Shown here piece after piece: positions 32,684-41,099 of a stretch of 41,099 nt of DNA. The DNA is from Phycisphaerales bacterium (GTDB taxonomy: Bacteria; Planctomycetota; Phycisphaerae; Phycisphaerales; UBA1924), in assembly GCA_015487555.1 (NCBI GenBank), contig WFPK01000109.1, forward strand, positions 1 through 41,099, read 5' to 3'. Position 1 is the stretch's first letter. Each line of letters starts with the position of its first letter. A program made the translations under genes and the position numbers. The notes under the pieces were generated by a model, which worked only from the letters and a program-made list of their open reading frames with translations, did not search any database and was not told the origin of the DNA.

Positions 32684-33598
32684 CTAAAGATCGACGAATC
32701 GAACCGGCTCCCAGGAGCCAAAGTCTTCACCAATACGGGATTCGAGACGATCGAGAAACTCAAATCTCTTTCGATACAACGATCTCTTCTTCGGCTTGAT
32801 CGTCTCAAAATCTCGACGAACTTTCTCGGCTGGCAACGCATAAAAATATTCGTCCACAGGCACTCCACCACGATCGGCCCAGATCGCATCATAATCCGTC
32901 GGAAAACTCTTCTGTCCAAAGTACGGATGGCGATGATGCCGATACCCATCCGAGATCGCCAATATACACGAACCGCCCACCATCTGAGAAAATATCCGGA
33001 TAGCTTCGAGCAACAAATCCCTTGGCCTTAGCCCATACAACGCCTTGGTCAGATCGCGATACAAATCCAAAGCATCATCCCGATTCCGACCCTGCACGCC
33101 ACCAATCACCGTACACAGAACCCCCTCCGGGTCACGGTAAAACGAAAACGCCATCGAAAAAGCTCGATAATCCTCGACAAAGAGATTCATCGTCAGCTGC
33201 CCTTCGCGCATAAACCATCGGGGCTGGTCAAGCACAAGCCGAAGCCCGGGAAACTCAGTGTTCAAATCCGCAAGAACCAGACGCTCCTCGGTTGAAAACC
33301 GAAAAGCCTCCCCAAGCTCATCAATCACCCCGCAATGATTCACCACCCGCTCGATGCGCTCTTGCACATTCCAGGACGAACACTGATAAGGCCAGAGCAA
33401 TATCCCGAGCATCTCAGGACGCTCATCTATCAACAACCCACATGCCGATCCGGCTGGAGCGTTGATGAGTTGCTCAATCCATCTGCGGTGCTTCATCCCG
33501 GCAAGGACAAACCGAAGACGGTTTGCGATGACCTTGTGAGAGAACCCCGGGATAACAACCCTCGATTGCCTCATCAACTTCCACACCTGATTCGGCAT
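32684..33598 (-). CDS. DUF535/VirK-YbjX family protein
   Basis: A 304-residue protein resembling the DUF535 (VirK/YbjX) family. Family phrases: FVEDYRAFSMAFSFY, CTVIGGVQGR, ISDGYRHHRHPYFGQK, YDAIWADRGG and the C-terminal KKRSLYRKRFEFLDRLE. Members in enterobacteria are linked to lipid A or envelope remodelling and stress resistance, but the chemistry is unclear. There is no signal peptide. The ATG at 33598 has AAGGGG six bases upstream; an ATG at 33604 touches the site and a GTG at 33637 lacks one. It is 72 bases after rpoN on the same strand and 27 bases before the acyltransferase, suggesting an envelope-modification pair. Confidence 0.8.
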   Translation of the reverse strand: MPNQVWKLMRQSRVVIPGFSHKVIANRLRFVLAGMKHRRWIEQLINAPAGSACGLLIDERPEMLGILLWPYQCSSWNVQERIERVVNHCGVIDELGEAFRFSTEERLVLADLNTEFPGLRLVLDQPRWFMREGQLTMNLFVEDYRAFSMAFSFYRDPEGVLCTVIGGVQGRNRDDALDLYRDLTKALYGLRPRDLLLEAIRIFSQMVGGSCILAISDGYRHHRHPYFGQKSFPTDYDAIWADRGGVPVDEYFYALPAEKVRRDFETIKPKKRSLYRKRFEFLDRLESRIGEDFGSWEPVRFVDL

Positions 33599-33670
33599 CA
33601 ACATCCCCTTTTCCAATCTACGCGTTCTATCACCCACAAAGACACTCGGGGAAATCCGCTCAAATCAATC

Positions 33671-35221
33671 TCAAAACTGCTTGCGCATCCGTGCCGTCGG
33701 CAGCCCCAACTGATCCCGATACTTCGCCACCGTACGCCTCGCGATCTCGATCCCCCGCTCTTTGAGCGCCTGCACAATCTTCTCGTCTGACAAAGGCTTA
33801 CCCTTATCCTCGCCTTCGATCAACTCCTCGATCGTCGCCTTCACCGAGTTTGAGCTCACATCCTCGCCCGAATCCGTCGCCAGCCCGCCCGAGAAGAACC
33901 CACGCAGCGCCACCACGCCTCTGGGCGTCATGATGTACTTCTCGCTCACCGCACGCGACACCGTCGCCACATGAATCCCAAGCCGATCCGCGATCGTCTT
34001 CATCGGCAAGGGTTTCAAAGCTTCAGGCCCATAATCAAAGTAGTCCCGCTGCTCATCGACCACCGCGTTGATCACCCGAAGCAGCGTGTGCCTTCGTTGC
34101 CCAACTGCATCGATCAGCCACTGCGCATTGGAGAGATTCTTCTTCAAAAAAGTCCGATCCGCATCGGGCACACTTTTGTCCGCCGACATCTTGGCGTATT
34201 CCTTGTTGATCTGCACATCAGGAAGCCGACCATCGCTCAGATACGCGAAGTACCGATCGTTCTCCTCGTCATATTCCACAATCCCATCGGGGATCACCAC
34301 CGAGGGCGCATCAGTCACCAGCCTGCGCGCGGGCGACAAACTCAACCGCTTGAGCAGGTTGATCCCGATATTGATCTCATCGAGATCAAGCCCGGACTTG
34401 GCTGCCACCTTGGGCAGCTTGTTCTTCATCAACTCATCAAAGAACTCCGAGACCAGCCTCGTCGCAATCTCGACGCCCTCTTGCGAAACCGTAATCTCAT
34501 CATCGCGATCCTCCCCAAGCCGATCGGCCAGCGCGTCGATCTGGATCAACAAACATTCCTTCGCATCGCGCGCGCCCACACCCGCAGGCTCGAGCAACAG
34601 CTGCACCGCCTGGAGCGCCAGCTCCCAATCCGCCTCGCTGGGTTCCAAAGCCTTGACCTGCTCAGACGCCCGATCCGCGACCTCCTCGAACGATGCCCGC
34701 AGATACCCATCCTCATCCAGATTCTGGATCAGCACCTCGCCGAGCACCTTGATCCGCTCGTCCACATCCACCAGCGCCCACTGATCCAACAGCTGATCCG
34801 TCAACGACGCCGCCCGCGCCGGCGCAGATGCCATCGCATCCATCTTCGCATCACGCTCGCCCGAAGCAGACCGCGTCCGAGGCAGGTCATCAAAGTCCCG
34901 CGTCATCTTCGCATCGGCATAAGTATTCTCCGCCGCGTCAGGATTCGCTGCGGTGTAATCGTCGAGCCTGGCAAAGTCCGAAGCACTCTCAGGATCAATA
35001 CTCAGCTCCTGGTCAGCAGTCGATGCCCCCTCCTCCGAACGATCCCGAAGCGAAGGATCAATCTCGGCAAGCTCGATCGTCGGGTTCGACTCGAGCTCCT
35101 GCTCGATCCGCTCGCACAGCTCCGACAAGGGCATCTGCAGAATCTCCATCGACTGGATCATCCGCGGCGCTAGCTTCATCTGCTGCCCGAGCTTCATCTG
35201 TTGGGAGGTCTGGAAACGCAT
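33671..35221 (-). CDS. rpoN: RNA polymerase sigma-54 factor
   Basis: A 516-residue sigma factor of the sigma-54 class. Region I is Gln/Leu-rich (QTSQQMKLGQQMKLAPRMIQ then SMEILQMPLSEL); an acidic region II follows; the core-binding region covers about 130-300; the HTH region is near 400 (DRLGIHVATVSRAVSEKYIM); the C-terminal RpoN box is ARRTVAKYRDQLGLP (about 494-508). All are intact. It recognises -24/-12 promoters and needs an AAA+ activator, none of which is in this window. The start is ATG 35221; the ribosome site is weak. It lies between recR and the DUF535 gene on the same strand. Confidence 0.95.
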   Translation of the reverse strand: MRFQTSQQMKLGQQMKLAPRMIQSMEILQMPLSELCERIEQELESNPTIELAEIDPSLRDRSEEGASTADQELSIDPESASDFARLDDYTAANPDAAENTYADAKMTRDFDDLPRTRSASGERDAKMDAMASAPARAASLTDQLLDQWALVDVDERIKVLGEVLIQNLDEDGYLRASFEEVADRASEQVKALEPSEADWELALQAVQLLLEPAGVGARDAKECLLIQIDALADRLGEDRDDEITVSQEGVEIATRLVSEFFDELMKNKLPKVAAKSGLDLDEINIGINLLKRLSLSPARRLVTDAPSVVIPDGIVEYDEENDRYFAYLSDGRLPDVQINKEYAKMSADKSVPDADRTFLKKNLSNAQWLIDAVGQRRHTLLRVINAVVDEQRDYFDYGPEALKPLPMKTIADRLGIHVATVSRAVSEKYIMTPRGVVALRGFFSGGLATDSGEDVSSNSVKATIEELIEGEDKGKPLSDEKIVQALKERGIEIARRTVAKYRDQLGLPTARMRKQF

Positions 35222-35347
35222 AGCAGGTACTCAATCACTCAAAATCCAAGAACGCACAACCCTTTCTATCTCTATCAATCGGTCCTTCACCCTCAAAACC
35301 AATGCAACTTCACCCGATTTCTCCCTTCAATCGGAGGATATTGGGGA

Positions 35348-36055
35348 TTAGTCCATGCTTTGTCGCCCGAGAATCGCATCGGCCAGCACCGCTTTATTGG
35401 CATATTCGAGCGACCCGCCGCTGGGCAACCCACGCGCAAGCCGACTCACCGAAACCCCCGCCTTGGCAAGCTCCGATGCCAGGTACAGCGCAGTCCCGTC
35501 GCCCTCCACCGTCGGATTGAGCCCAAGCACCACCTCGACGATCCCCACGCGAGGCGATGGTTCGCTCGAACTTTGGATCCGATCAAACAACTGGCCAATC
35601 GTCAGATCCCCGGGCCCAACCCCATCGAGTGGCGACAATCGCCCCATCAGCACATGATACAAACCGCGATACATCCCCGTCTGCTCAAGCGCAATCAAAT
35701 CCTTAGGCTGCTCCACCACCAAAACCCGCCCACGATCCCGCTGGGGATCATTACAAATCGAACATACCTCCCCATCGCAAAGATTGAAACACACCCGGCA
35801 ATGCCCCACCGTCTGCTTGACCAATGCGATTGCATTCGCCAGCGCCATCGCCGAATCCATGTCCGATTTGAGCACATGAAACGCCAAACGCTCAGCCGAT
35901 CGTGACCCAATCCCAGGCAACTTGCCCAACTGCTCGATCAACTCGCGCACCGCACCCGGATACGCCGATCCGCCGCCCGATCCACCGCCCGCCGAGCTCC
36001 CCCCTCCAGACCGAACCTGCTTCCGATTCACCGACCCAGACTCTTGTTCATTCAT
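35348..36055 (-). CDS. recR: Recombination mediator protein RecR
   Basis: About 235 residues. After a Gly/Ser-rich N-terminal linker (SGGGSSAGGGSGGGSAYPGA) unusual for the family come the HhH segment (LIEQLGKLPGIGSRSAERLA), the zinc finger (CRVCFNLCDGEVCSIC), the Toprim domain (GRVLVVEQPKDLIALEQTG, VVLGLNPTVEGDGTALYL) and the C-terminal SRLARGLPSGGSLEYA. It acts with RecO and RecF to load RecA on gapped DNA. Starts at 36055 and 36064 are both possible and neither has a strong ribosome site. It is followed by rpoN after 126 bases; dnaX, often a neighbour, is not here, though holA is. Confidence 0.95.
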   Translation of the reverse strand: MNEQESGSVNRKQVRSGGGSSAGGGSGGGSAYPGAVRELIEQLGKLPGIGSRSAERLAFHVLKSDMDSAMALANAIALVKQTVGHCRVCFNLCDGEVCSICNDPQRDRGRVLVVEQPKDLIALEQTGMYRGLYHVLMGRLSPLDGVGPGDLTIGQLFDRIQSSSEPSPRVGIVEVVLGLNPTVEGDGTALYLASELAKAGVSVSRLARGLPSGGSLEYANKAVLADAILGRQSMD

Positions 36056-36353
36056 TGCACACATCGCATCTCATTCTAGGTCGTCCTTCTCGCCCCCGTT
36101 CCTGCCCTCCAGACTCGCCAAGCAGCCGAGCCGGGACACGCAAGGCACATGCTCCCCGCTCCACCCAACACTTTGTGGACAAATCACACCCGCCAAACCA
36201 CCTATTTTACCACCAATCCGCCCTGTACATCGCCAAACACACCCCACAAAGACCCACTGCTTCAAGCGTGTACTTTTTTGATCGAATTCCACACAAAACA
36301 CCCGCGGAAACAGTTGCATCCACACGCCCATTTCTGTACGCTGATCCCTCAAC
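36056..36353. other. Noncoding interval upstream of recR
   Basis: About 300 bases without a convincing gene on either strand. A TAAAAT box reads on the minus strand near 36209 and could be part of the recR promoter, but no matching -35 is clear. A long hairpin follows at 36354-36407. Confidence 0.4.
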
Positions 36354-36407
36354 GATGGCAGCTTTGGGACTCTTTTGTGGAGAGAGGTAGGTCCCAGGGC
36401 TGCTGTC
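36354..36407. ncRNA. Long imperfect hairpin, possible structured RNA
   Basis: A stem of 17 pairs (36354-36370 with 36391-36407), including G-U pairs, is followed inward by a four-base bulge and a second stem CTCT/AGAG over a 9-base loop. It lies in the 400-base gap between the lipoprotein gene and recR, where no protein is encoded. It could be a small RNA, a leader structure for recR or a weak terminator of the lipoprotein gene; no known RNA family is recognised and no strong T-run follows on either strand. Confidence 0.4.
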
Positions 36408-36458
36408 ATTTTGCACCCCAAAACCCCATCACCCCAAAACCTTGCCCAGCCAATCCCA

Positions 36459-37829
36459 CTATCGCGCCACGATCTCGATCGGGATAATCGCCTCGGCCAC
36501 CCGCTCGCCGATGAAGTCACGCATCACCACCTTCAAGTGATACCGACCCACCCCTAAACTCGCAGGCAGCGTCACCTGATTGGTCAAATAATAATCCCGA
36601 AGCCGATTGCGCGTCTCGCCCGTCACCGTCTCGGCCTGCCGATTCCAGGTGTTGAGATCGTCCGCGATATGATACAACTCAAGACGCTGCGAGAGCTTGG
36701 TTTGATACCGAAGCTGACCATCAGGGCCCATAACCTCGCGCTGGGCAAAACGATCGAGCTCCACATACACAATCACAGGCTGCGCCCGACCCGCAACAAA
36801 CCGATACGACGGAAAAGTCTCATACCACCCATACCCATCGACCCGCGTGCACAACACCGCCTTGCGAATCGTCAACCCCGCCCACGCATCAAGCTGCGCC
36901 TGAATCGCTTCGAGCTCCGATGCCACCTCCGAAGGACTCGCGATCGCCCCCTCTGAAGACAACGAACGCAAAAACGAACGCGCTGCTTCGAGCGAAGTCC
37001 GCTCCGCATCCGAGAGTACCCCCTGATCGAAAAGCGGCCCCGCCCCCTCGGGCAAGAGTATCTCTACGCTTGCCAGCGCCAAAGCTGCCGACCCAGGATC
37101 ATCGCTCGTACTCGCCAGTGTCGCCAGAATCGATGCCAACTCACGCGCCAGCTCCGCCTTGCGCACCTGCGGATCAACACTCACAACTTCCACTTCAGCA
37201 ACACCATCAGCAACACCCATCGGGCTCGCCACCAGCTCCGCTTGAAGCTCAGCATCCGCATCAGAAGCCGACTCAAAATGCTCCGCCGAAATACCACCCC
37301 GTGAAACCGACCCGCTGTTACCAAGCAACGAAACCCGCACATCCGAACCACGACTCGCTGTTGACGATGAATCTGATGCCCCCTGACTGATCTCGACAGG
37401 CTCTTCGATCACCACTTCCATCGGCTCACGAGCACTCGGTTTATTGCCGATCACATCCATCGGCTCAACAGGCTCGACCGCAACCACCTGCCCATCGCCA
37501 ATCCCGTCAATCTCCAGATTCGCAAAATAAACATTGAGCTGACGGGCCGACTCCTCGATCTGAGCGCGCACAGAACCAAAGTCATCATCATCCCGGCTCA
37601 TCAACTCCTCGTCCCTGGGAAGCTTGAGCTCGGGCTCGCTGGGAATCACACTCAACCCGGTATTGACCGGCTCGCTCCCCCGATTCTTCATCTCCCGCAT
37701 GCGCTTGATCGGCCCGTTGCACCCACCAACTGACATCCCCAGCCCAATCACAAGCCCCGCGATCAACACCACGCCCTTGGCCCGATCCAACGAACGATCC
37801 AACGAAAATGTCATGTGTGTTCTCTGCAC
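36459..37829 (-). CDS. Predicted lipoprotein, planctomycete hypothetical
   Basis: About 456 residues. An N-terminal hydrophobic segment ends in a lipobox (LIAGLVIGLGMSVGGC), so the protein is probably lipid-anchored. A low-complexity region rich in E, S and V follows (to about 240), then a helical region, and a well-folded-looking C-terminal domain (from TIRKAVLCTRVDGYGWYETF to the end) with many aromatic and beta segments. No family name can be given. The start is uncertain: a GTG at 37829 has AGGAGG eight bases upstream and is preferred; in-frame ATGs at 37856 and 37814 have poor sites. It lies between holA and recR. Confidence 0.7.
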   Translation of the reverse strand: MQRTHMTFSLDRSLDRAKGVVLIAGLVIGLGMSVGGCNGPIKRMREMKNRGSEPVNTGLSVIPSEPELKLPRDEELMSRDDDDFGSVRAQIEESARQLNVYFANLEIDGIGDGQVVAVEPVEPMDVIGNKPSAREPMEVVIEEPVEISQGASDSSSTASRGSDVRVSLLGNSGSVSRGGISAEHFESASDADAELQAELVASPMGVADGVAEVEVVSVDPQVRKAELARELASILATLASTSDDPGSAALALASVEILLPEGAGPLFDQGVLSDAERTSLEAARSFLRSLSSEGAIASPSEVASELEAIQAQLDAWAGLTIRKAVLCTRVDGYGWYETFPSYRFVAGRAQPVIVYVELDRFAQREVMGPDGQLRYQTKLSQRLELYHIADDLNTWNRQAETVTGETRNRLRDYYLTNQVTLPASLGVGRYHLKVVMRDFIGERVAEAIIPIEIVAR

Positions 37830-37944
37830 GCCCCGAGCCTCCTGCTCATTTTTCATACCCGCCGGGCATCCCGCCCAGATCGCAACCCTGTCCTATCGAC
37901 CAACCACACCCAAATCGTCCAAAATCCATCCAGCCAACACCAAA

Positions 37945-38949
37945 CTATCGGCTGAGCCTCGCAAAGGACAGCGCCAAGACCTCCAACACCCGCATCGGTG
38001 TCCCCACCGAACTCTTAAGCGCCATATCCGCCTGCACACACTCATCGAAGAGCTTGCGTGCCCGCATCGCCCCGATCTGCCGCGCTGCGTGCAAAATCGG
38101 GTCTCGGCTGGGCCCCCAGAGCTTCATCTCCTTGGCCAGCGTGTGAGGATTGATCCCCTGCTCCATCCCCTGGGCGATCCCCATCAGTTTCCGCGCCAGA
38201 TCACTGCATGCAAACGACACCGGCACATGCGCCCCGCGCCCTGAGTTATTGAGAATCACATGAAGCTCCCCGAGTGTCTTCGATGCATCGCCGCACAATA
38301 AATACGACTGGATCGCCCACACATCATCCTCACGCGTCATCCCCACCAGCTCAGCGATGAGCTCGATCGTAATTGCATTCCCCTTGCCCGCAGCCGTCGC
38401 CAACTTGGCAAGCTCCGAATCAATCTTCCCAAGATCGGCCCCCAATCGCTCAACAAGCACCGAAGCTGCGCGCGGATCAATCGTCGATTCATATTCCTTG
38501 CCCGCCCGCTTCTGCGTCCAACGAATCGCCACATCGGGCTCAACCTCATCGCAACGCAGAATCAATCCTGCCTGCCCAATCACATCGTCGAGCTTGCCTT
38601 TGTTCCACTTGGCCCCACGCAACACAAGCGTCGCCTGCTCGCTCGGGCCCTGGGCATAGCGCTCGAGCATCGGGCGTGTGTCCGCCTTCACAAACTGGTC
38701 CGCCTCATCGACAATCACCAGCTTATGGCTGGCCATCAACCCAAACGATCGACACTCATCGAGCACCATCGCAGGCTCGGCCGACTCGCCCGAGAACTTA
38801 AAAGTCTCAATCTCGCCGTGCTCCTTTTCCAACGCCTCGCGGAGCATACTGGTGTACTGGCTCCGCAAAAACAGCTCCTTGCCCACCAAAACCACAACGC
38901 GATCCCCCGCATTGGGCGCCCGAGATATCGCTGCCGCCTTTTTCGCCAT
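37945..38949 (-). CDS. holA: DNA polymerase III delta subunit
   Basis: A 334-residue clamp-loader subunit that opens the beta clamp. The N-terminal RecA-like domain lacks a P-loop, as expected; LVGKELFLRSQYTSMLREAL, FGLMASHKLVIVDEADQFVK and the phrase ATLVLRGAKWNKGKLDDVI match the HolA family. The C-terminal helical collar has GADLGKIDSELAKLA and GMTREDDVWAIQSYLL. The ATG at 38949 is chosen over a TTG at 38955; the ribosome site is weak. It is divergent from the FHA kinase gene. Confidence 0.88.
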   Translation of the reverse strand: MAKKAAAISRAPNAGDRVVVLVGKELFLRSQYTSMLREALEKEHGEIETFKFSGESAEPAMVLDECRSFGLMASHKLVIVDEADQFVKADTRPMLERYAQGPSEQATLVLRGAKWNKGKLDDVIGQAGLILRCDEVEPDVAIRWTQKRAGKEYESTIDPRAASVLVERLGADLGKIDSELAKLATAAGKGNAITIELIAELVGMTREDDVWAIQSYLLCGDASKTLGELHVILNNSGRGAHVPVSFACSDLARKLMGIAQGMEQGINPHTLAKEMKLWGPSRDPILHAARQIGAMRARKLFDECVQADMALKSSVGTPMRVLEVLALSFARLSR

Positions 38950-39010
38950 ACCCAACGATAGCCACCCTCTCCCCTCTTCCCCATTGCCTATTACCTATTA
39001 CCTCCCCTCT

Positions 39011-39060
39011 TCATTTACTGCTCTGCTGCTTTCCCACTTTGCCGCTCTTATCATCCCCCA
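39011..39060 (+). repeat. Dispersed repeat copy at the kinase start codon
   Basis: This 50-base stretch matches 40921-40970 at 42 of 50 positions without gaps, including a shared CTCTGCTGCT core. Its last base is the A of the kinase ATG at 39060. The matching copy lies inside the direct-repeat region at the end of the window. Confidence 0.7.
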
Positions 39061-40781
39061 TGCCCATCCTCACCGTCATCCAAGGCCCAGACGAAGGCAA
39101 ATCATTCGTCCTCCCCACCGGCGAGCCTCAACTCATCGGCAGATCCTCCGAAGCGCTCCCCATCACCGACAACACCGTCTCACGCAGACACTCCGAACTC
39201 ACACCCGACGGCGACACCTGGTACCTCTCAGACCTCAAATCACAAAACGGCACCATCGTCAACGGCGTCGCCATCAAAGACCGCATCCGACTCGAAGAAG
39301 GTGACGAGATCCGCGTCGGGGCCACCGTACTCCGATTCGGCAACCCAGGCCAACCAAGAAGAAAACCATCCGTCCTCATCGCCGACGACTTCGATCTCGA
39401 AACCGAAGTCGAAGCCCGCATCATCTCGCCGAGCGATTCCTACATCGGTGCCGAATCCGCCCACAGCCTCGACGCCGAGCACGCCGCCATCGACCACCTC
39501 CGCGTCATCTACACCCTCACCGCCATCACCGCCCGGATCATGAACAACCGCGAGCTCCTCGAAGCCGTCATGGACCTCGTCTTCAACGAGTTCAAACCCG
39601 AACGAGGCGTCATCATGATCCGAGGCGCCACCGACGAAGACCAGATGGTCCCAGGCGTCATCCGATACGCCAATGCACCCAAACCCGATGAAGAACAAAC
39701 CATCCATGTCTCACGCACCATCCTCTCGGCTGCCATGATCGGCGAGGGCGTCCTCTCCACCAACGCCATGACCGACCCACGATTCGCCGCCGGCGATTCG
39801 GTCCAGAAATACCAGATCCGATCCGCCATCTGCTCCCCGATTGTCTTCGGCGAACACTTCTTCGGCGCCATCTACATCGACTCCTCCACCCAGAACCACG
39901 CCTTCAATCGCGAGCAACTCGCACTGCTCAACGCCGTCGGGCAGCACACAGGACTCGCGCTGGCCAACGCTGACGAACACCTCAAACGCGTCAACTCCGA
40001 ACGCATGGCCGCCATCGGCGAGACCGTCGCCTCGCTCTCGCACTCGATCAAAAATATCCTCCAAGGACTCCGAGGCGGCGCCGATGTCGTCGAAATCGGA
40101 CTCCACAAAAACGACCTCGCCATCACAAAGAACGGCTGGGGAATCCTCCGCCGAAACCTCGACCGCATCGCATCGCTCACCATCAACATGCTCGCCTTCG
40201 GACGGAAACTCCAACTCGAACTCGAACTCACCCGCCTCAACAAAATCGCCGACGACTGCGCCCAGCTGCTCGAAAAACAATGCCAAGAAAAAGGCATCGC
40301 CCTGATCGTCGATGCCGATCCAGAGATGCCCCCGATCATGGTCGATCCCAACCTGCTCCACCAAGCCCTCATGAACCTGCTGACCAATGCCATCGAAGCC
40401 GTCGAACCCAACACCGGCGTCGTCACCATCCGCGTCACCTTCAACGAATCACGACCCGATCCAAACACCCCCGGCGCCATGCTCCGACCCGCAGCCACCA
40501 TCACCGTCATCGACAACGGCCCAGGCGTCGAAGAAAACAAACTCGCCTGGATATTCGAGCCCTTCAACACCACCAAAGGCCTCAAAGGCACCGGGCTCGG
40601 GCTCGCCGTCACCAAACGCATCGTCTACGAACACAAAGGCCGAATCCGCTTAGAATCCACCCCTGGCGTCGGCGCATCCTTCAAAATCATCCTCCCCGCC
40701 GATCTCGACACCATGCTCGACCCATCGGCCACAAGCAACCGCCAAGGCCCCCAAATGACCGACTCGCTCGGATTGCTCTAA
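39060..40781 (+). CDS. FHA-GAF sensor histidine kinase
   Basis: A 573-residue cytoplasmic signalling protein. FHA domain (about 1-95; IGRSS, SRRHSEL, SQNGTIVNG), which binds phosphothreonine peptides; GAF domain (about 145-305); then a histidine kinase core with the phospho-acceptor His328 (LSHSIKN), N-box LTNAIEAV (N443), G1 DNGPG (485-489), F-box FEPFNTTK and G2 GTGLGL (510-515). There are no membrane helices. It resembles NtrB-like kinases that feed AAA+ sigma-54 activators, but no response regulator is adjacent. The start at 39060 lacks a Shine-Dalgarno sequence and falls at the end of a dispersed repeat; an ATG at 39081 is not in a better context. The regulatory target is not identifiable here. 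Confidence 0.88.
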   Translation: MPILTVIQGPDEGKSFVLPTGEPQLIGRSSEALPITDNTVSRRHSELTPDGDTWYLSDLKSQNGTIVNGVAIKDRIRLEEGDEIRVGATVLRFGNPGQPRRKPSVLIADDFDLETEVEARIISPSDSYIGAESAHSLDAEHAAIDHLRVIYTLTAITARIMNNRELLEAVMDLVFNEFKPERGVIMIRGATDEDQMVPGVIRYANAPKPDEEQTIHVSRTILSAAMIGEGVLSTNAMTDPRFAAGDSVQKYQIRSAICSPIVFGEHFFGAIYIDSSTQNHAFNREQLALLNAVGQHTGLALANADEHLKRVNSERMAAIGETVASLSHSIKNILQGLRGGADVVEIGLHKNDLAITKNGWGILRRNLDRIASLTINMLAFGRKLQLELELTRLNKIADDCAQLLEKQCQEKGIALIVDADPEMPPIMVDPNLLHQALMNLLTNAIEAVEPNTGVVTIRVTFNESRPDPNTPGAMLRPAATITVIDNGPGVEENKLAWIFEPFNTTKGLKGTGLGLAVTKRIVYEHKGRIRLESTPGVGASFKIILPADLDTMLDPSATSNRQGPQMTDSLGLL

Positions 40782-40796
40782 CCCTCTACTCCCCTC

Positions 40797-41099
40797 CCCC
40801 AGGCCTCCGGAGCAGGCGGCACGCCCAGCGTGACGAAGAGGGTCTTCTTCTCCCGGGTGCCACTACTCGCCCGAAGGGCGCAGTAGTGTCTTCAAAATGC
40901 CAACTTCACGCCCCCCCCCTTGATTTGCCGCTCTGCTGCTCTCCCGCTTTGCTGCTCTTACAATCCCCCAGGCCTCCGGAGCAGGCGGCACGCCCAGCGT
41001 GACGGAGGGGGTCTTCTTCTCCCGGGTGCCACTACTCGCCCGAAGGGCGCAGTAGTGTCTTCAAAATGCCAACTTCACGCCCCCCCCCTTGATTTGCCG
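40797..41099 (+). repeat. Direct repeat, period 169 bp, reaching the window edge
   Basis: Bases 40797-40930 recur at 40966-41099 with two mismatches (GACGAAGAGGG against GACGGAGGGGG), offset 169. Each copy contains a strong hairpin: CACTACT-C-GCCC-GAA-GGGC-GC-AGTAGTG. The 35 bases between copies belong to the unit that also appears before the kinase gene. No gene is seen in the last 318 bases. The second copy is cut by the window end, so more copies may follow. Confidence 0.9.

Noticed and set aside
33971..35173. Open frame of 400 codons on the plus strand.
   Set aside because: Antisense to rpoN and dominated by Arg, His, Pro and Leu as expected for a mirror frame.
36056..36458. SRP RNA (4.5S) gene, often near recR or dnaX.
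   Set aside because: The conserved GGAAGGAAGCAGC apical motif is absent on both strands.
36071..36520. Minus-strand open frame of 149 codons in the gap before recR.
   Set aside because: Overlaps the end of the lipoprotein gene in another frame, has no ribosome site, and its composition is not protein-like.

Overview
The window looks like chromosomal DNA of a planctomycete, most likely class Phycisphaerae. Four exported proteins end in the same dockerin-like tail (DxNxDGxLNFFDxSxFLxxF, twice). EF-Tu carries a non-standard switch I (KTVTI in place of RGITI). Several small membrane or hypothetical proteins have a planctomycete look, including one with a CxxC...CPEC ribbon. The assignment rests on recognition by eye; no rRNA gene is present. 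No complete prophage, insertion sequence or CRISPR array was seen.

Layout. 1-6715: a membrane-anchored AsmA-like protein, then two tandem secreted subtilisin-like proteases with dockerin-like tails; the first is preceded by an 11-copy pentanucleotide repeat. 6742-11538: a compact phage-derived locus. A LexA/CI-like repressor diverges from a four-gene operon: double-HTH protein, ABC-ATPase/GNAT fusion, 62-aa protein and large terminase. The shared promoter region holds two operator-like palindromes of identical geometry 32 bp apart. There is no portal, capsid or tail gene. 11590-13935: a secreted DUF1028/FG-GAP protein with the same dockerin-like tail.

14256-18172: the translation, secretion and transcription-factor cluster tRNA-Thr, tuf, rpmG, tRNA-Trp, secE, nusG, with recognisable promoters and terminators. 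It stops after nusG instead of running into rplK. 18209-22550: small membrane proteins, an M42-like peptidase, a 7Fe ferredoxin with a Fur-box-like palindrome upstream, and two acidic hypothetical proteins. 22677-25211: a secreted YVTN beta-propeller with the dockerin-like tail. 25605-32173: lpdA, clpC (with a sigma-54-like promoter upstream) and an ABC-2 type permease.

32192-38949, all on the minus strand: holA, a lipoprotein, recR, rpoN, a DUF535/VirK protein and a hexapeptide acyltransferase. 39060-40781: an FHA-GAF-histidine kinase. The window ends in a 169-bp-period direct repeat, part of which also forms the leader of the kinase gene.

The most interesting candidate system is the terminase locus at 6742-11538. 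It looks like a phage lysogeny switch controlling a DNA-packaging ATPase/nuclease and an ABC-GNAT protein, without virion genes. It could be a domesticated packaging or gene-transfer module, or a remnant.
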